DNA of 64,000 nucleotides from Blastomussa wellsi (lineage: Eukaryota; Cnidaria; Anthozoa; Scleractinia; Plerogyridae). Positions 11,601 through 20,469 of the stretch are shown piece after piece; within the stretch, counting starts at the first letter, position 1, and the number at the start of each line of letters is the position of its first letter. The stretch lies in the NCBI GenBank assembly GCA_947652115.1, contig OX393570.1:2807317-2871316 (forward strand), in the 5' to 3' direction. A model generated the notes under the pieces. That model was given only the letters and a program-made list of their open reading frames with translations, ran no database searches and was not told the DNA's origin. The translations under genes were made by a program, and so were the position numbers.

Positions 11601-13345
11601 AACGCTCGAAACGTCAGCTCTCGAATCTCTTTACGGTGGCCAATTCACATTATCAACCCAGTTGATAAAACCAACTTATATTGTTATACTTCCCACCGAC
11701 GTAGCACTACAGTTTCTTTAGAAACTTACCCCCTCGCTCCGACGAAGGGCTAACGCTCGAAACGTCAGCTCTCGAATCTCTTTACGGTGGCCAATTCACA
11801 TTTTCAACCCAGTTGATAAAATCAAATTATAACCCTAAACACTGTTATTTTCGTTGAACTGTTTTTCAGCTGGTTGTCGCATCACTCAAATCCATTTATT
11901 ATGCGGTGGGATTATTCCACTGTTGTCTGCCTTGGAACTGGCGATGGCAAAACACGCAGATAAACTGGGACTTACGTGAGTTAATCTCTTTGTTTGTTTA
12001 ATTGTGCACATTGGGAAGAAAAAACGCGGAACTTTGTAAGTCAAGTAGTAAAAGAAAAGAGACAAGGAAATTGAAAAACCTGTGAAGAACTGTTGTTGAT
12101 GGGGGCTTTATCAAGTCATGCTAAACGATTCTTGCCCCAACACAAGCAAATTTGTTTCAATGTCTCCAATACGACTGTGTTCATTCTATTCGGTGATTCT
12201 CCCTAATCATTTCAAAGCATTCTCGCTTTTCAAAGAGTCTATCCGTCTTCGATTTCAAGGTGATTGGCGCCTGTGGCTTGATTTGGTGTTTTCAAGTGCA
12301 GAGACGAATTATCAAACTGAAAATTTGGTAGAGACAACATTTGTCAAGATGTTTGAGCAAGCCAAACAAATTTTGTCAGCCAACTGCGTACGGCACCTTA
12401 CTTATAACCATTGTGTTTGTTACTGCAGCAAGGAGAGTCGCTCTCTTAGAGTGGTCCGCGTTGAGCTTGATAATGGTCAGCGGCTGGTTGGTCTGCGTTA
12501 CCCAGAGCAACTCATACCGGAAGTGACGTTGTTTCTGAAGGAACAAAAATTTACCGACGCCGTGTTGGTAAGTATCATTTTTGCTCTGATTAAACTCATT
12601 TGATCTATGAAGTTGGTAGGATTTAAAAGCTTCTTTTCTCCTTTAGGAAAAACAAAATGGCGTTTTAGGGATAACTAGGCCTCCAAAGGAGGCATTAGAA
12701 ACCAGCCAAGCGTACGAGGAAGCGGAAACTCCCATTAACCCAAGAACTTTAACAAAGGCGACCACACCTCTTGTTACTATTAAGAATTTCTTTAAACCAA
12801 AAGCTGTTGAACAACGACCCGAGCTCAATGGTCACGCTTCGGAAACGGCAGCAGAAGCGAGTGGAGAAAACAACTTTACGGAAAAAGAATGCAGTGCAGA
12901 TATCGTTAAGGAAGAGATCAGAAGAAGTACGTGTCCGTTAAGTAAAACTGCGGCTAAGAAACAAGGTGTGCCAGGAAAAAGTATTAAAGAAGTTAAATCT
13001 ATTTACTTTAACACAAAGGGATTGAAACACGATGGAGTCCAACGGGGACCTTCTGCTGCTGGGCCCTCCAGAAGTAACGGCATTGTGCGCCATCTATCGG
13101 CCCCATGTGCAAAGGAGAACTTACAAGGAAAGGTGCCACTCAAGAGAACTAATTCTGAAGGAGTTTCAAGTACAAACAAACGACAGAAACAATCAAGTAT
13201 TTTATCGTCGTTTGGAAAGAAAACGGAGAAGCCAACGGATGGCACAACGAAGGAAATTTGCTGTCCTGTTTGTGGCGTTAAGTTTGCAAGTGACGTTAAA
13301 AATGTGGAGATAAACAAACACATTGATGGTTGCATCTCTAAATAA
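2633..13345 (+). CDS. SBNO: Strawberry notch family SF2 helicase, C-terminal 877 aa (5' partial), with PIP-like/UBZ4 tail
   Basis: Nineteen exons in consistent phase: 2633-2743, 3297-3390, 4518-4637, 5470-5555, 6058-6217, 6328-6388, 6807-6936, 7454-7539, 7822-7937, 8050-8145, 8590-8709, 9412-9473, 9832-9933, 10022-10201, 10737-10819, 11176-11259, 11870-11975, 12429-12567, 12647-13345. Family landmarks in order are [74 protein letters not shown] (RecA2 motif VI region), [15 protein letters not shown] and [12 protein letters not shown], all typical of strawberry notch/SBNO proteins, nuclear SF2 helicase-like transcription co-regulators. The N-terminal helicase half is left of the window. The last exon adds a 232-residue Lys/Ser/Thr-rich tail with TIKNFFKPK and [11 protein letters not shown] (PCNA-box-like) and a terminal C-x2-C...H-x3-C finger beginning CPVCGVKF and ending HIDGC, not a feature I know from SBNO1/2. 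Introns hold SINEs, MITEs and a Penelope fragment. Confidence 0.88.
3776..4320 (-). repeat. AT-rich intron stretch with possible LINE 3' tail
   Basis: Inside a helicase intron. (ATCA)n followed by ATAACTTTATTCATG reads on the minus strand as AATAAAGTTATTGATTGATTG, like the 3' tail of CR1/L2-type LINEs. A CT-rich microsatellite follows near 3976-4000. No coding remnant was seen. Confidence 0.3.
4755..4865 (+). repeat. Dispersed repeat, copy 1 (inverted copy at 34245-34365)
   Basis: Contains TTTCTCAAAGTTGTTCGCCT, GTTTCCGGTTTG, CTCTGAGAGCTCGACTTG. The same words appear reverse-complemented at 34245-34365 in an ATG3 intron (GCTTACAAGTCGAGCTCTCAGAG ... ACTTTGAGAAAGTC). Non-coding; class unknown. 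Confidence 0.55.
4868..5020 (+). repeat. Dispersed repeat family (four copies in window)
   Basis: Shares TCTTCATCCTTAACCATCCT, GTTCCTTTTTGGTTTAGTA, TTGGTGTTTTTCTTAGT and AGTAAACTATTA with 26203-26322 (+) and with reverse-complemented copies at 52560-52725 and 56232-56385. The copies have diverged, so this is an old, unclassified transposon or MITE. Confidence 0.6.
5015..5345 (+). mobile_element. MITE with TTAAGGTGGCTC inverted ends
   Basis: TTTTAAGGTGGCTC at about 5015 is mirrored by CCAGAGCCACCATAAA near 5315, and a second TTTAAGGTGGCTCTGAACC follows at 5333. A half-site GAGCCACCTTAA also occurs near 49467. Inverted ends flank AT-rich non-coding DNA, as in a small non-autonomous DNA transposon. 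Confidence 0.5.
5855..5985 (+). mobile_element. MITE family 'CAAGACGAGTCT', diverged copy
   Basis: ACCATTCATGTGAAAATTAG and TTTTCATATGAATGGTTGAA form inverted arms, followed by TTAGACTCGTTTTGACACTGAGG. The same arms occur at 31013-31160 and 48005-48135. It sits in a helicase intron just before the exon at 6058. Confidence 0.55.
6448..6746 (+). mobile_element. tRNA-derived SINE (intact, with TSD)
   Basis: A tRNA-like head has an A-box (GGCGCAGTGGCCTAATGG) and a B-box (GGTTCGAGTCC), so an internal RNA polymerase III promoter is present. About 225 bp of non-tRNA body follows and ends in ACTTACCTTACCTT. ACTCAGCAG flanks both sides (6430-6438 and 6747-6755) as a target-site duplication. A near-identical reverse-complemented copy lies at 53511-53807. 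It is inserted in a helicase intron and is not a functional tRNA gene. Confidence 0.85.
7050..7391 (+). repeat. About 200-bp tandem duplication inside helicase intron
   Basis: CCACAGACT...AAAACCACCTT, GTACCACATGAAAGTAC, and ATTTGAATGGTCACACACTAG at 7083-7190 recur with period 200 at 7283-7380. A third partial unit GAATGGTCCCACACAAGGGTTTCATC precedes them at 7060. It lies directly upstream of the acceptor for the exon at 7454. Confidence 0.7.
8195..8525 (+). repeat. Possible MITE rich in GCAAGT words
   Basis: Between exons ending 8145 and starting 8590. GGCGACAAACAGAATTGCAAGTAG near 8190 is loosely mirrored by ACTTGCAACTACTTGCGCC near 8500. Non-coding; weak inverted-end evidence only. Confidence 0.35.
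9018..9300 (+). mobile_element. Diverged tRNA-derived SINE
   Basis: GTGGTCTAATGATCAGCACGCTG then CAGTTCGGGTATAAGCCC resemble decayed A- and B-boxes of the SINE at 6448. The downstream landmarks GGGGCAATACACTTTACTCT, ATAAAAGGG.TCTGGCGAA.T and AGCATCATGCTACGGAAGCC match its body order. No clear TSD. An old copy in a helicase intron. Confidence 0.6.
10320..10606 (+). mobile_element. MITE family 'TGATTGG...CGCGCCA', copy in helicase intron
   Basis: GAGCGGTTTTCAATTGAGTGTCG at the left is mirrored by ACGACACGCAATTGAAACTCGCTC at the right (about 285 bp). The interior words GATTGGTTTAAAAGTCTCGCGCCA recur inverted at 28399-28600, and a partial copy lies near 27925-28020. Non-coding DNA transposon derivative. 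Confidence 0.65.
11576..11832 (+). mobile_element. Penelope-like pLTR fragment, tandem 151-bp units
   Basis: The block GCTCCGACGAAGGGCTAACG, CTCGAAACGTCAGCTC, CTCTTTACGGTGGCCAATTC and CAACCCAGTTGATAAAA starts at 11585 and again at 11736 (period 151). The same block forms inverted arms at 22138-22355 and 55979-56225. Tandem and inverted terminal repeats of this kind are typical of Penelope-like elements. It abuts the acceptor of the exon at 11870. Confidence 0.55.
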
Positions 13346-14500
13346 AGCCTTATGTGAAATCGTTTCTAGTCTTGTACGTCAACAAGAGGAGCTAGCGGAG
13401 AATTTTTCAAGAACAAAATGTAACAGTAATTGGGGTATAAAGGGGGAGGAATAACATTAATAAGAACGAAAAGCGGTTAATATCAAATTAGACAATCCTG
13501 TACGAAAGTGCTTCGGCTTGACTGGAGTCTAATTTGACACAATTCTATAAATGATCAATTCAAAATTCGATTTTTGTTATTTTTCTGATTGGTTCAAATC
13601 CACCCTTATTTATAAACATCGTAAAATCGTCTGAAGGTTTCTGGAGCACCCAACGGAGGTATCTAGATTTTGTGAAACCTCATCGAAGACAATGGAAAAG
13701 GGTTTTAAAAAGGGAAATTATTCACCTATTTATTTCAATACAAGGTTACCGTTTTTCGTGGTTTTGACCAAATAAGAGACCTCGAATTAATACAGATTGT
13801 AAGCTGTAAAAAGTTTACGACGAAAAAGATAAAATGAGAAAAATAAAAATGGAAGAATAATTACAGAACGAATAAAGAATTTATTGAGAAAGGTACTGCA
13901 ACTCAATAACTGAATAAGCGATTGCGACATCCGAAATTATCTTTAGGTTGAAGAAAACCTCAAGGTAACAACTTAGCTAGATAGACAAATCCCAGTAGGA
14001 TAAAAATTACTTGTAAAGAAACACAGGTGGGCAAGATTAGAGAGGGTTTGACGTGGCCCGCGGTTATTTATCAGAATGGAGCCTCTCTCTCTAATTTTCG
14101 GCACAACAGCGTTGACCGATTTTAACTTCCGTTATTCTAAATATAAGGAGTCCTCACATTACATATAAGGTATCTCATTTTGCAGTATAAATTGAAATAT
14201 ACGATTTAGAAATACAAGTCACGCTGTAACTTAGAAAACCTCGTTTTTAAAAAAATGCGAATATTTTCATCAGGAGATTCATTTTGCTTAAATTAAGCAT
14301 GGTATGCCCCATGTCTTGCTCAGTAGCTCACTGTGAACAAGTTTCCACAAAATCGGCTAGGCAGAAATTGTTGTATAGTTGCAGTTTGCTGCAACACTAA
14401 TTATGCAGGAACACCTTCCGTGCTAATCATATGCATAATCTGAATTAATCAGCACTGTCACGAACGTAAACAAGGAAATTTCTATTCACATCAAATCAAA
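13346..14500. other. Intergenic spacer between helicase and CALHM gene
   Basis: AT-rich and non-coding. AATAAA at 13341-13346 overlaps the helicase stop codon, and further AATAAA words occur near 13851 and 13874. TATAAA-like words occur but no convincing core promoter was found for the downstream gene. Confidence 0.5.
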
Positions 14501-15631
14501 ATGGCGTTTACCTTGAGCAAGCTTATGACCTCGTTCCAGTCGGCTTTTCAGAGCCATTCCGGAGCTATCAGAAACACGACTGTAGCCCTGGTCGTATTTG
14601 GAATCAACGCCGTCGTACAAAGCGAAGATTTCTTCCAGTGTCCGCCAGACGGATTTACATTTTATGCAAGCTGTTTCTTTATCATTCCCGCCTTGTTTCT
14701 ACTTCTTGTGACAATCTTTCTTCACAGCGGATTCTGGAATCTTGTGCGCGGATGTTGCTATTACGAAGAGCATGAAAGACGAGGCGCTAAGCGGTTTTGC
14801 TGTTTCTTGTTTCCTCGCTGGCCATGCAGCAAACGTCTGGTGGAAATTATCTTTCAGAGTTCTCTGTCGGGTTTTATGTGGATTTTCTGGGCCCTGTTGC
14901 AGCGCGATTATTTTATCTGCGCTGTTCTCGGAGGAACAAAAGAGGCAAAGTTGATCAACGCTACAGCCGCGGAGAAATTGCAAATCGAAGCCGACTACGC
15001 GAATGCAGGAAAAAATTCGGGAGCAGCTGCGCTGCTGTTGCTGGGTGCTGCCTTAATTACCGCTTTTGTTGTGGTGTCTGTTCAACGATGCTGTTTCCAG
15101 CGAGAAATCGGCTCTTTACCAAGTCCTTATACTTATCAGAAACTCGAGTCGGAAGCCGCAGTCGAGGCTTTTAAAGACAACATGGAGAAGCTCGCACAGG
15201 GACAAGGAAAAAGACGAGCAGATCTGTACTTCGCAAGCATGGAGCAAAAAAATCCCTCCGACATACTCAAAAACGCTTATCAAAATCTCGTCACGGTGAG
15301 TAAATTCGATGAAGCTTTTCCATCTTTGGAAGACTACCAGCATCTTCAAGCACAAGCGGCAGTCACCGCGTTCAAGGAGAGAGTTCAACAAGAAGGCAAA
15401 CAGAAAGTCGAGCTCACCTTTATTGATACTACTTGGCGAGAATACGAAGACAGCGACGCTTTCTCCCTGGTCAACAATGCGTATGAAGCAATGGCCGAGC
15501 GATATCCGAGGTCAACAGGCGACAGAACACAGCCATATGTGAAGGAAAAGATTGAAGAGTCAAACGGAACCAGGGAAAGTGGACTTTGTCGAGGAAGAGT
15601 GAGCGACATCGAAATGCTTCCAAGAGCATAA
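14501..15631 (+). CDS. CALHM-family (calcium homeostasis modulator) channel, single exon
   Basis: One uninterrupted 376-aa frame with a good start context (AAAATGG). Four hydrophobic segments lie near residues 25-42, 50-78, 108-134 and 172-196, the CALHM topology with both ends cytosolic. FQCPPDG after TM1, IIPALFLLL in TM2 and the Cys at 139 (YFICAV) fit CALHM large-pore, voltage- and Ca-gated channel subunits that release ATP. Only one plausible ectodomain disulfide pair (C47/C139) is obvious, against two in vertebrate CALHM1. The cytosolic tail contains two related helical units: 211-266 (YTYQKLESEAAVEAFK...ILKNAYQNL) and 276-331 (EDYQHLQAQAAVTAFK...LVNNAYEAM). The missing introns could mean retroposition or simply the compact structure of this family; no poly-A tract or TSD was seen. 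Confidence 0.82.
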   Translation: MAFTLSKLMTSFQSAFQSHSGAIRNTTVALVVFGINAVVQSEDFFQCPPDGFTFYASCFFIIPALFLLLVTIFLHSGFWNLVRGCCYYEEHERRGAKRFCCFLFPRWPCSKRLVEIIFQSSLSGFMWIFWALLQRDYFICAVLGGTKEAKLINATAAEKLQIEADYANAGKNSGAAALLLLGAALITAFVVVSVQRCCFQREIGSLPSPYTYQKLESEAAVEAFKDNMEKLAQGQGKRRADLYFASMEQKNPSDILKNAYQNLVTVSKFDEAFPSLEDYQHLQAQAAVTAFKERVQQEGKQKVELTFIDTTWREYEDSDAFSLVNNAYEAMAERYPRSTGDRTQPYVKEKIEESNGTRESGLCRGRVSDIEMLPRA

Positions 15632-16276
15632 GAATTTTTAAAACAAAGTCTATTTTTAAATAAGTTAAGTTTTTTAATTTTAATTGTCTTTTCTCTCTAA
15701 CTTCTGGCGTTTCCTGTTAGTTTAATTCTTGATCCGAGGGCTGAATTCTCTTTCTTTTTTATGATTTTAGCTCTGAATCGTGTTCTCACTTAATTTCATA
15801 AAGTTTTTAAGTTGTTTTATTCAAGTTTACGAAGAAAGTGAAATGAAATACTGTACAAAAAACAAATACCATTCCATCGCGGCATTTTGGGAGCTTAGTA
15901 GAACCGCTTAGGTTCCAGTCTTTTTCGAGATACGGTATTTCAATGTTGCTTGTGGAGGGTTGTATTTAGTGTTCACTGTAATTCCGAGAAAGCTTTTAGA
16001 TTGTTACAAACTGAAGTTTGTCTGCTGTTTCAACTTGCCTGATTAAAAGCGTTTTGTCAATCTCAGACTCTACGATTCTGAATTATATTCACTTTTTAAA
16101 GTTATTTTTATTGTTATCACAGCTACAAACACAACACTAAAAAAATTTAAGGTAACAACACAGGAAGAAATAGGATGCTAGATCATTACGTTAATTAATT
16201 ACAATACGCATCATCGTGGCTGTGCCCCTTTAATTTATGAGCCCTCCTAAAACCCCTTACGAAGTTGGCTTATATA
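15632..16276 (+). other. Probable CALHM 3' UTR and spacer
   Basis: AT-rich, with no coding potential. ATTAAA at about 16042 is a possible poly-A signal for the preceding gene. Nothing else was recognised. Confidence 0.35.
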
Positions 16277-16660
16277 CAGGGACGGCGGAGCCGGGGGGAC
16301 TGGGGGGCTTCAGCCCCCTCACTTTTTACGACGATGACAATTTTTGTTTTAGTATAAGCTTCGTATAAAGAAATAATTAAAAAAGGAAAACGGAGAAGAT
16401 GTTAACGTTGCGAAGGAAATGGATAACTTACAAAACTTCCCAAAATATTGCTGTAAGCACAAAAAGTACCTGTCATTTTACACTTATCCAGGTTGTTTTT
16501 TTTTAAGAAATATTTCATGGAGAATGTTGAAAATACTATTTACGAGCCTCTAGATTTCAAAATTTTCTGGGTATGGATGTCCCCAGACCCCCCCTAAAAC
16601 CTAGCGCCTCCGGCGGCCCCCCCCCCCCCCCCCATTTTAAAATACGCTCCGCCGTCCCTG
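16277..16660 (+). mobile_element. TIR element CAGGGACGGCGGAGC with 5-bp TSD
   Basis: CAGGGACGGCGGAGC at 16277 is exactly mirrored by GCTCCGCCGTCCCTG ending at 16660, and ATATA flanks both sides (16272-16276, 16661-16665). The interior includes GGGGGGCTTCAGCCCCC and a long C run, with no transposase. A related end occurs near 22855-22960 (GGCGGCGGAGC...GGGGCTGCAGTCCCC). A non-autonomous DNA transposon. Confidence 0.75.
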
Positions 16661-16753
16661 ATATAAGCGGTAGTTTACGGTATCCCAAAGCCTGGACACG
16701 GAGTGTCCCCCCCTGTCCCCTCATTTTCGTTTGTTATTACTTTATCCAATCAT

Positions 16754-19700
16754 TCAGTCAGTTCCACAATAAGCTTCTGGACAGACGGACGCAATTCCAT
16801 TAAATCGGTACACGTAGAAAGAGCCGCAGTTCCTCACTTTAATGTAAACATGCTTCCCACAACAGTTGTTCATGGTTCTGAAACAAACCTTCTTAGTGAC
16901 TTTGCCATCGGCTTTAGAAGGATGGCCGCCTTTCATCCATCCTGGTCTAGTTGTACCGCATCGTTTATGGGCAACACAAGACGTCGGCATCTTTGTGCCT
17001 GCTGCACCTTGGAAGCGATACCAGCCCGGACCGAGTCTATCGTCGCATAACAAGTAAGAGGTACTCGACACGTATGTGGTTTTTCGTTTAGCGTTGTGAA
17101 TAGTTCCATAAACTTTACATTCTGATTAAACAAAACAAAACATAGAAATTGTAACGTAGCCTGATTTGCAAGGAAAGTCATTTAACTGAATTGCATAAAA
17201 GCTTTAACTCGCAATTCAATTTGCGCGATCAAGGTCATTCAGGCTCTAAAATTGAACCCGTAATTTGATAAGGTGTTTCCATACTAGTTTAGGAGCAACA
17301 TTACCTTGCAATTTGTACATACCCAATAATTTTTTTAATATCCTCGAGATATATCCATGATTGCTCGCTAAATTCGCGTTTTCGACAATTCTTTCTTAAT
17401 CTATACTGGAAATCGGTCTGTGTTTATTTTGCATAAAGAAGGTTATTTCTCAGTTCTAATCTAAAGAAAATATAGTATTTCACAATGATCCTTTACAAGG
17501 AATTCTCAAACTCATTAACAATTCATCGAAAATCATACTGTGAAGGAGGTTTGGATACCCGATCTTAATTAGCATAGATTTTGACGATTTTATTTCCCCG
17601 TTTACTTCTTCTTTTTCACTCGAGACAGTGTTCAATCGGATATCCAAACACCTCGAAGTTCGTTAACTCTCTTCTCAGTTTTTGGATATCCAGTCTCTCG
17701 TGTTTGATATATCACATGACTATTTACCTGTTCCTGATAGTGATGCGTGAAATTATGCGCAGTAAGGATTGCAAACTTACCTGCTGGCTCGCAGATTACT
17801 CCATCTCCAAGGTATCCCGCCTTGCAGGTACATTTAAACGAGCCTGCAGCATTCTGGCAAGTAGCGTCACTGTGGCAACCGTGAGAGTCTTCCGTGCATT
17901 CATCAATGTCTAAGTAGTTACAATCATAGAAAGGTAAAGTATGCGTCAGGGCGATTGAGTGACAAGTAGCAAGATGTGATGCTAGTCCATCGCGGCATTA
18001 CTCACAGCATTAGGGAAACCACGGCGGAGACGTCGTAAATGAGGCAGGCGTTGCCAAACAAAAGATTTAATGAGCATAACAATATTCCTGCACGAGCGTT
18101 ATCCATCTTTGTACATCACTAGCCTGCGAAGCTGGCGGGATTCGCGGCGAAGTGCTTTTGTTTTGGGGGAGGTTGTCGTTGGAGCGGTAAAGCCGTGGGG
18201 AGATTCGGTGCTTGACCTCGCGGGGTTTACCCGTGAGTGCTGAGTAGCTCGCACTCTCAAATCCCGCCGGCTACGCAGGCTAGTACGACATTTAGCAACT
18301 GAAACAACAGCAACTGAAATGGCCAAATTCTACGGGGTAAAAATATAGATAACGTGAAACACAACAGCGAGGTTTTCATGTTTCTAGTTTGAGTTTTAAA
18401 CCTCCCAATTAAAAATTGGCGCTGACACTGACAATCACACGAAACAAATTTGATAGTTGCAAGATTCTTATTTCGGCGTCGTGGTTTCGTAAGGTCCCTA
18501 TCAAATCCACCGTTAACCATTTCTACACTGGATATTGAGAGGCACTGTGAGAGTAAAGTGTTTTAGCCAACAACACAATGCAACGACCCCAACCAGTGCT
18601 CGAAACCGGTCTGCTCGATTCGGAGTATATATTTCGGCAATTATCCAAAAGCAGCGCCCTGATACTCACCAATACAGCTGTGCCCGTCTCCACGAAATCC
18701 TGATTTACAGGTACAGCTGTGCGAGCCTTTTGTGTTGATACAAATCGCTTTGCTGTGGCAGTCGTGAAGGCCTTCTGTGCATTCATCGATATCTAAAAAA
18801 CGCCGTAACGAGACATAACATGGTGTCAACTTTATCTGCTAATAGAAACGTCAACTTTAGATAGGACAGTCTTACTGCGCTCAGATCTAGATCAGTAGCC
18901 TGTTTGGGCGGCATATTGTCAGGCTACTGGTTCCCTTTTATTTATCTGAGTTGGAAAATTTCTCGAAAGTTATGCCCTCGAATGCATCTCGGGTTTGCAT
19001 AACTGTCTCGGATTCTCCCAACCATCCTCGTGTTTACATGAGGCAATGAAAACACGGAAAATTAAATAAATAGTTGCGCATTCCAAGATATTTAATGATA
19101 ATGTTATTTCGTATGGTTCTTTTACACAAATACAACACTTTTGCACGACGAGCAAAAATATAGTGCTCGTATATTTATAGTCCTTGAGCAGTCGGTAACG
19201 TTTTACCTTCTTCGCAGTAGTTTCCAGTCCATCCTGAGGAATTGCACAGGCACGTGTAGCCTGCGTGATTGATTAGGCAAGTCCCATTATTTTTGCACTG
19301 ATGCTGGAAGCAGTAGTCAATAGCTACACCAGAAAACATCAGAAAAAAATGAAATCAGCAAACTTTCATCCTATAGTCAAGCTCATTTAAATTAAACAAG
19401 ATAATATTTTCTATTGGTTTGAAACAGAGTGTCACTTACTTTCTGTTTCCATTAAACAGTCAGCTAATATTGAGTCGCCTGATCTTACGGAGTTCAACCA
19501 ATAAGGTCCGCTGACCGCTTGTCCTCCTTCACTCGCCTTGATCTCTCTACACGATTCAGCAGGGAGCTCGGGAATGGAACCGAGGGGCACTGGGAATGAA
19601 ATAACGGAAAATGTCTTGCGCTGTTTGAGATAGCATTGATTCATTCTCCTTATGTAGGGACACGTTCCGGCCTGATGGGCCACTAGGCTCGAATGTAGTT

Positions 19701-20469
19701 TTTGTGTTTGGTTGAAAAATATATTAGACACGTCACTCCACTGCAGTGTTTCACTAAAACACCTAAATGTCGTCAAAACATGCTCTGCTGTGCGTCGTAT
19801 TTGCTGTCTTGTTTTGATGTTTTGTACGTTCCTGTATTTAAAATATGAACTCACAAACTCCCAATATGTGGCTTGATAGCTCTCTTGGAAGAGCATTGCA
19901 CTGGTATCGAGGAGCTCACGGGTTCGAGTCTTGTTGAAACCCTGAAATTTCTCAGCCCCAGCTTTTTTATCGGAAACTCAGGCTGCAATGATCCTTTCTT
20001 ACTTTCAATGTTCTTAATTTGTACGGCTAATAGATGTTTTCACCCAATTTTGACAACTGCAGACAACTATATTAATTGTGGGAAAAAAATGCGTCGGGAA
20101 TGTGAAAGTTAAGAAATAATTTGTAAATTATTAACTTTTGCAAGTTATCTTACCTCTTTTTGGAGCTTTCGTTATGTAATATCTCTCGCGATCCTTGACA
20201 AAGTCCTCTGGCCTAGCCTCCTTAGTCCTGTTATTCAACTCGCATATGTCTTTGGAAAAGACGTAGTTATAACTTTGACATCTGACGTCAGCGTTGCACG
20301 CCTCTCTGCAGTCCATCGAAAGTGGCCGAGCCTTGAGCGTCTTAAAGGTGTGGCCCTTAAGCATCATTTGATAGATGGAGTAAGCGTCAATTCCGCATTG
20401 CTGGCTGGAAATGCTGCAGAACGTTAAAGACACCATTACAGTGATAATAAGAATCTGTTGGCGAGCCAT
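16754..20469 (-). CDS. Secreted PAN-fibrinogen-like-EGFx3-D8C protein (OIT3/uromodulin-like), 400 aa
   Basis: Six exons on the minus strand, all phases consistent (1203 nt): 20469-20154, 19589-19440, 19323-19207, 18792-18670, 17909-17781, 17121-16754. Exon 1 has a signal peptide (hydrophobic [15 protein letters not shown]) and a PAN/apple module ([20 protein letters not shown]...[15 protein letters not shown]). Exon 2 is the start of a fibrinogen-like module ([20 protein letters not shown]). Exons 3-5 each encode one EGF domain; the last two begin DIDEC, a calcium-binding EGF signature. Exon 6 is a D8C (uromodulin/GP2/OIT3) domain: [57 protein letters not shown]. No transmembrane or GPI segment and no ZP domain follow, so it is probably secreted. 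A role in adhesion, mucus or skeletal matrix is inference. One intron carries MITEs (17617-17712, 18119-18283). Confidence 0.88.
17617..17712 (-). mobile_element. Small MITE 'CACTCGAGACAGTGTT' (short copy)
   Basis: CACTCGAGACAGTGTT...GGATATCCAAA and TTTGGATATCC...TCTCTCGTGTTTGATATA form inverted arms. A longer copy with the same ends and core CACCTCGAAGTTCGT lies at 30273-30417. It sits in the intron preceding the D8C exon. Confidence 0.65.
18119..18283. mobile_element. MITE TAGCCTGCG...CGCAGGCTA
   Basis: CTAGCCTGCGAAGCTGGCGG at the left is mirrored by CCGCCGGCTACGCAGGCTAG at the right, about 165 bp apart. Non-coding interior. Located between two EGF exons of the D8C gene. Confidence 0.65.
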
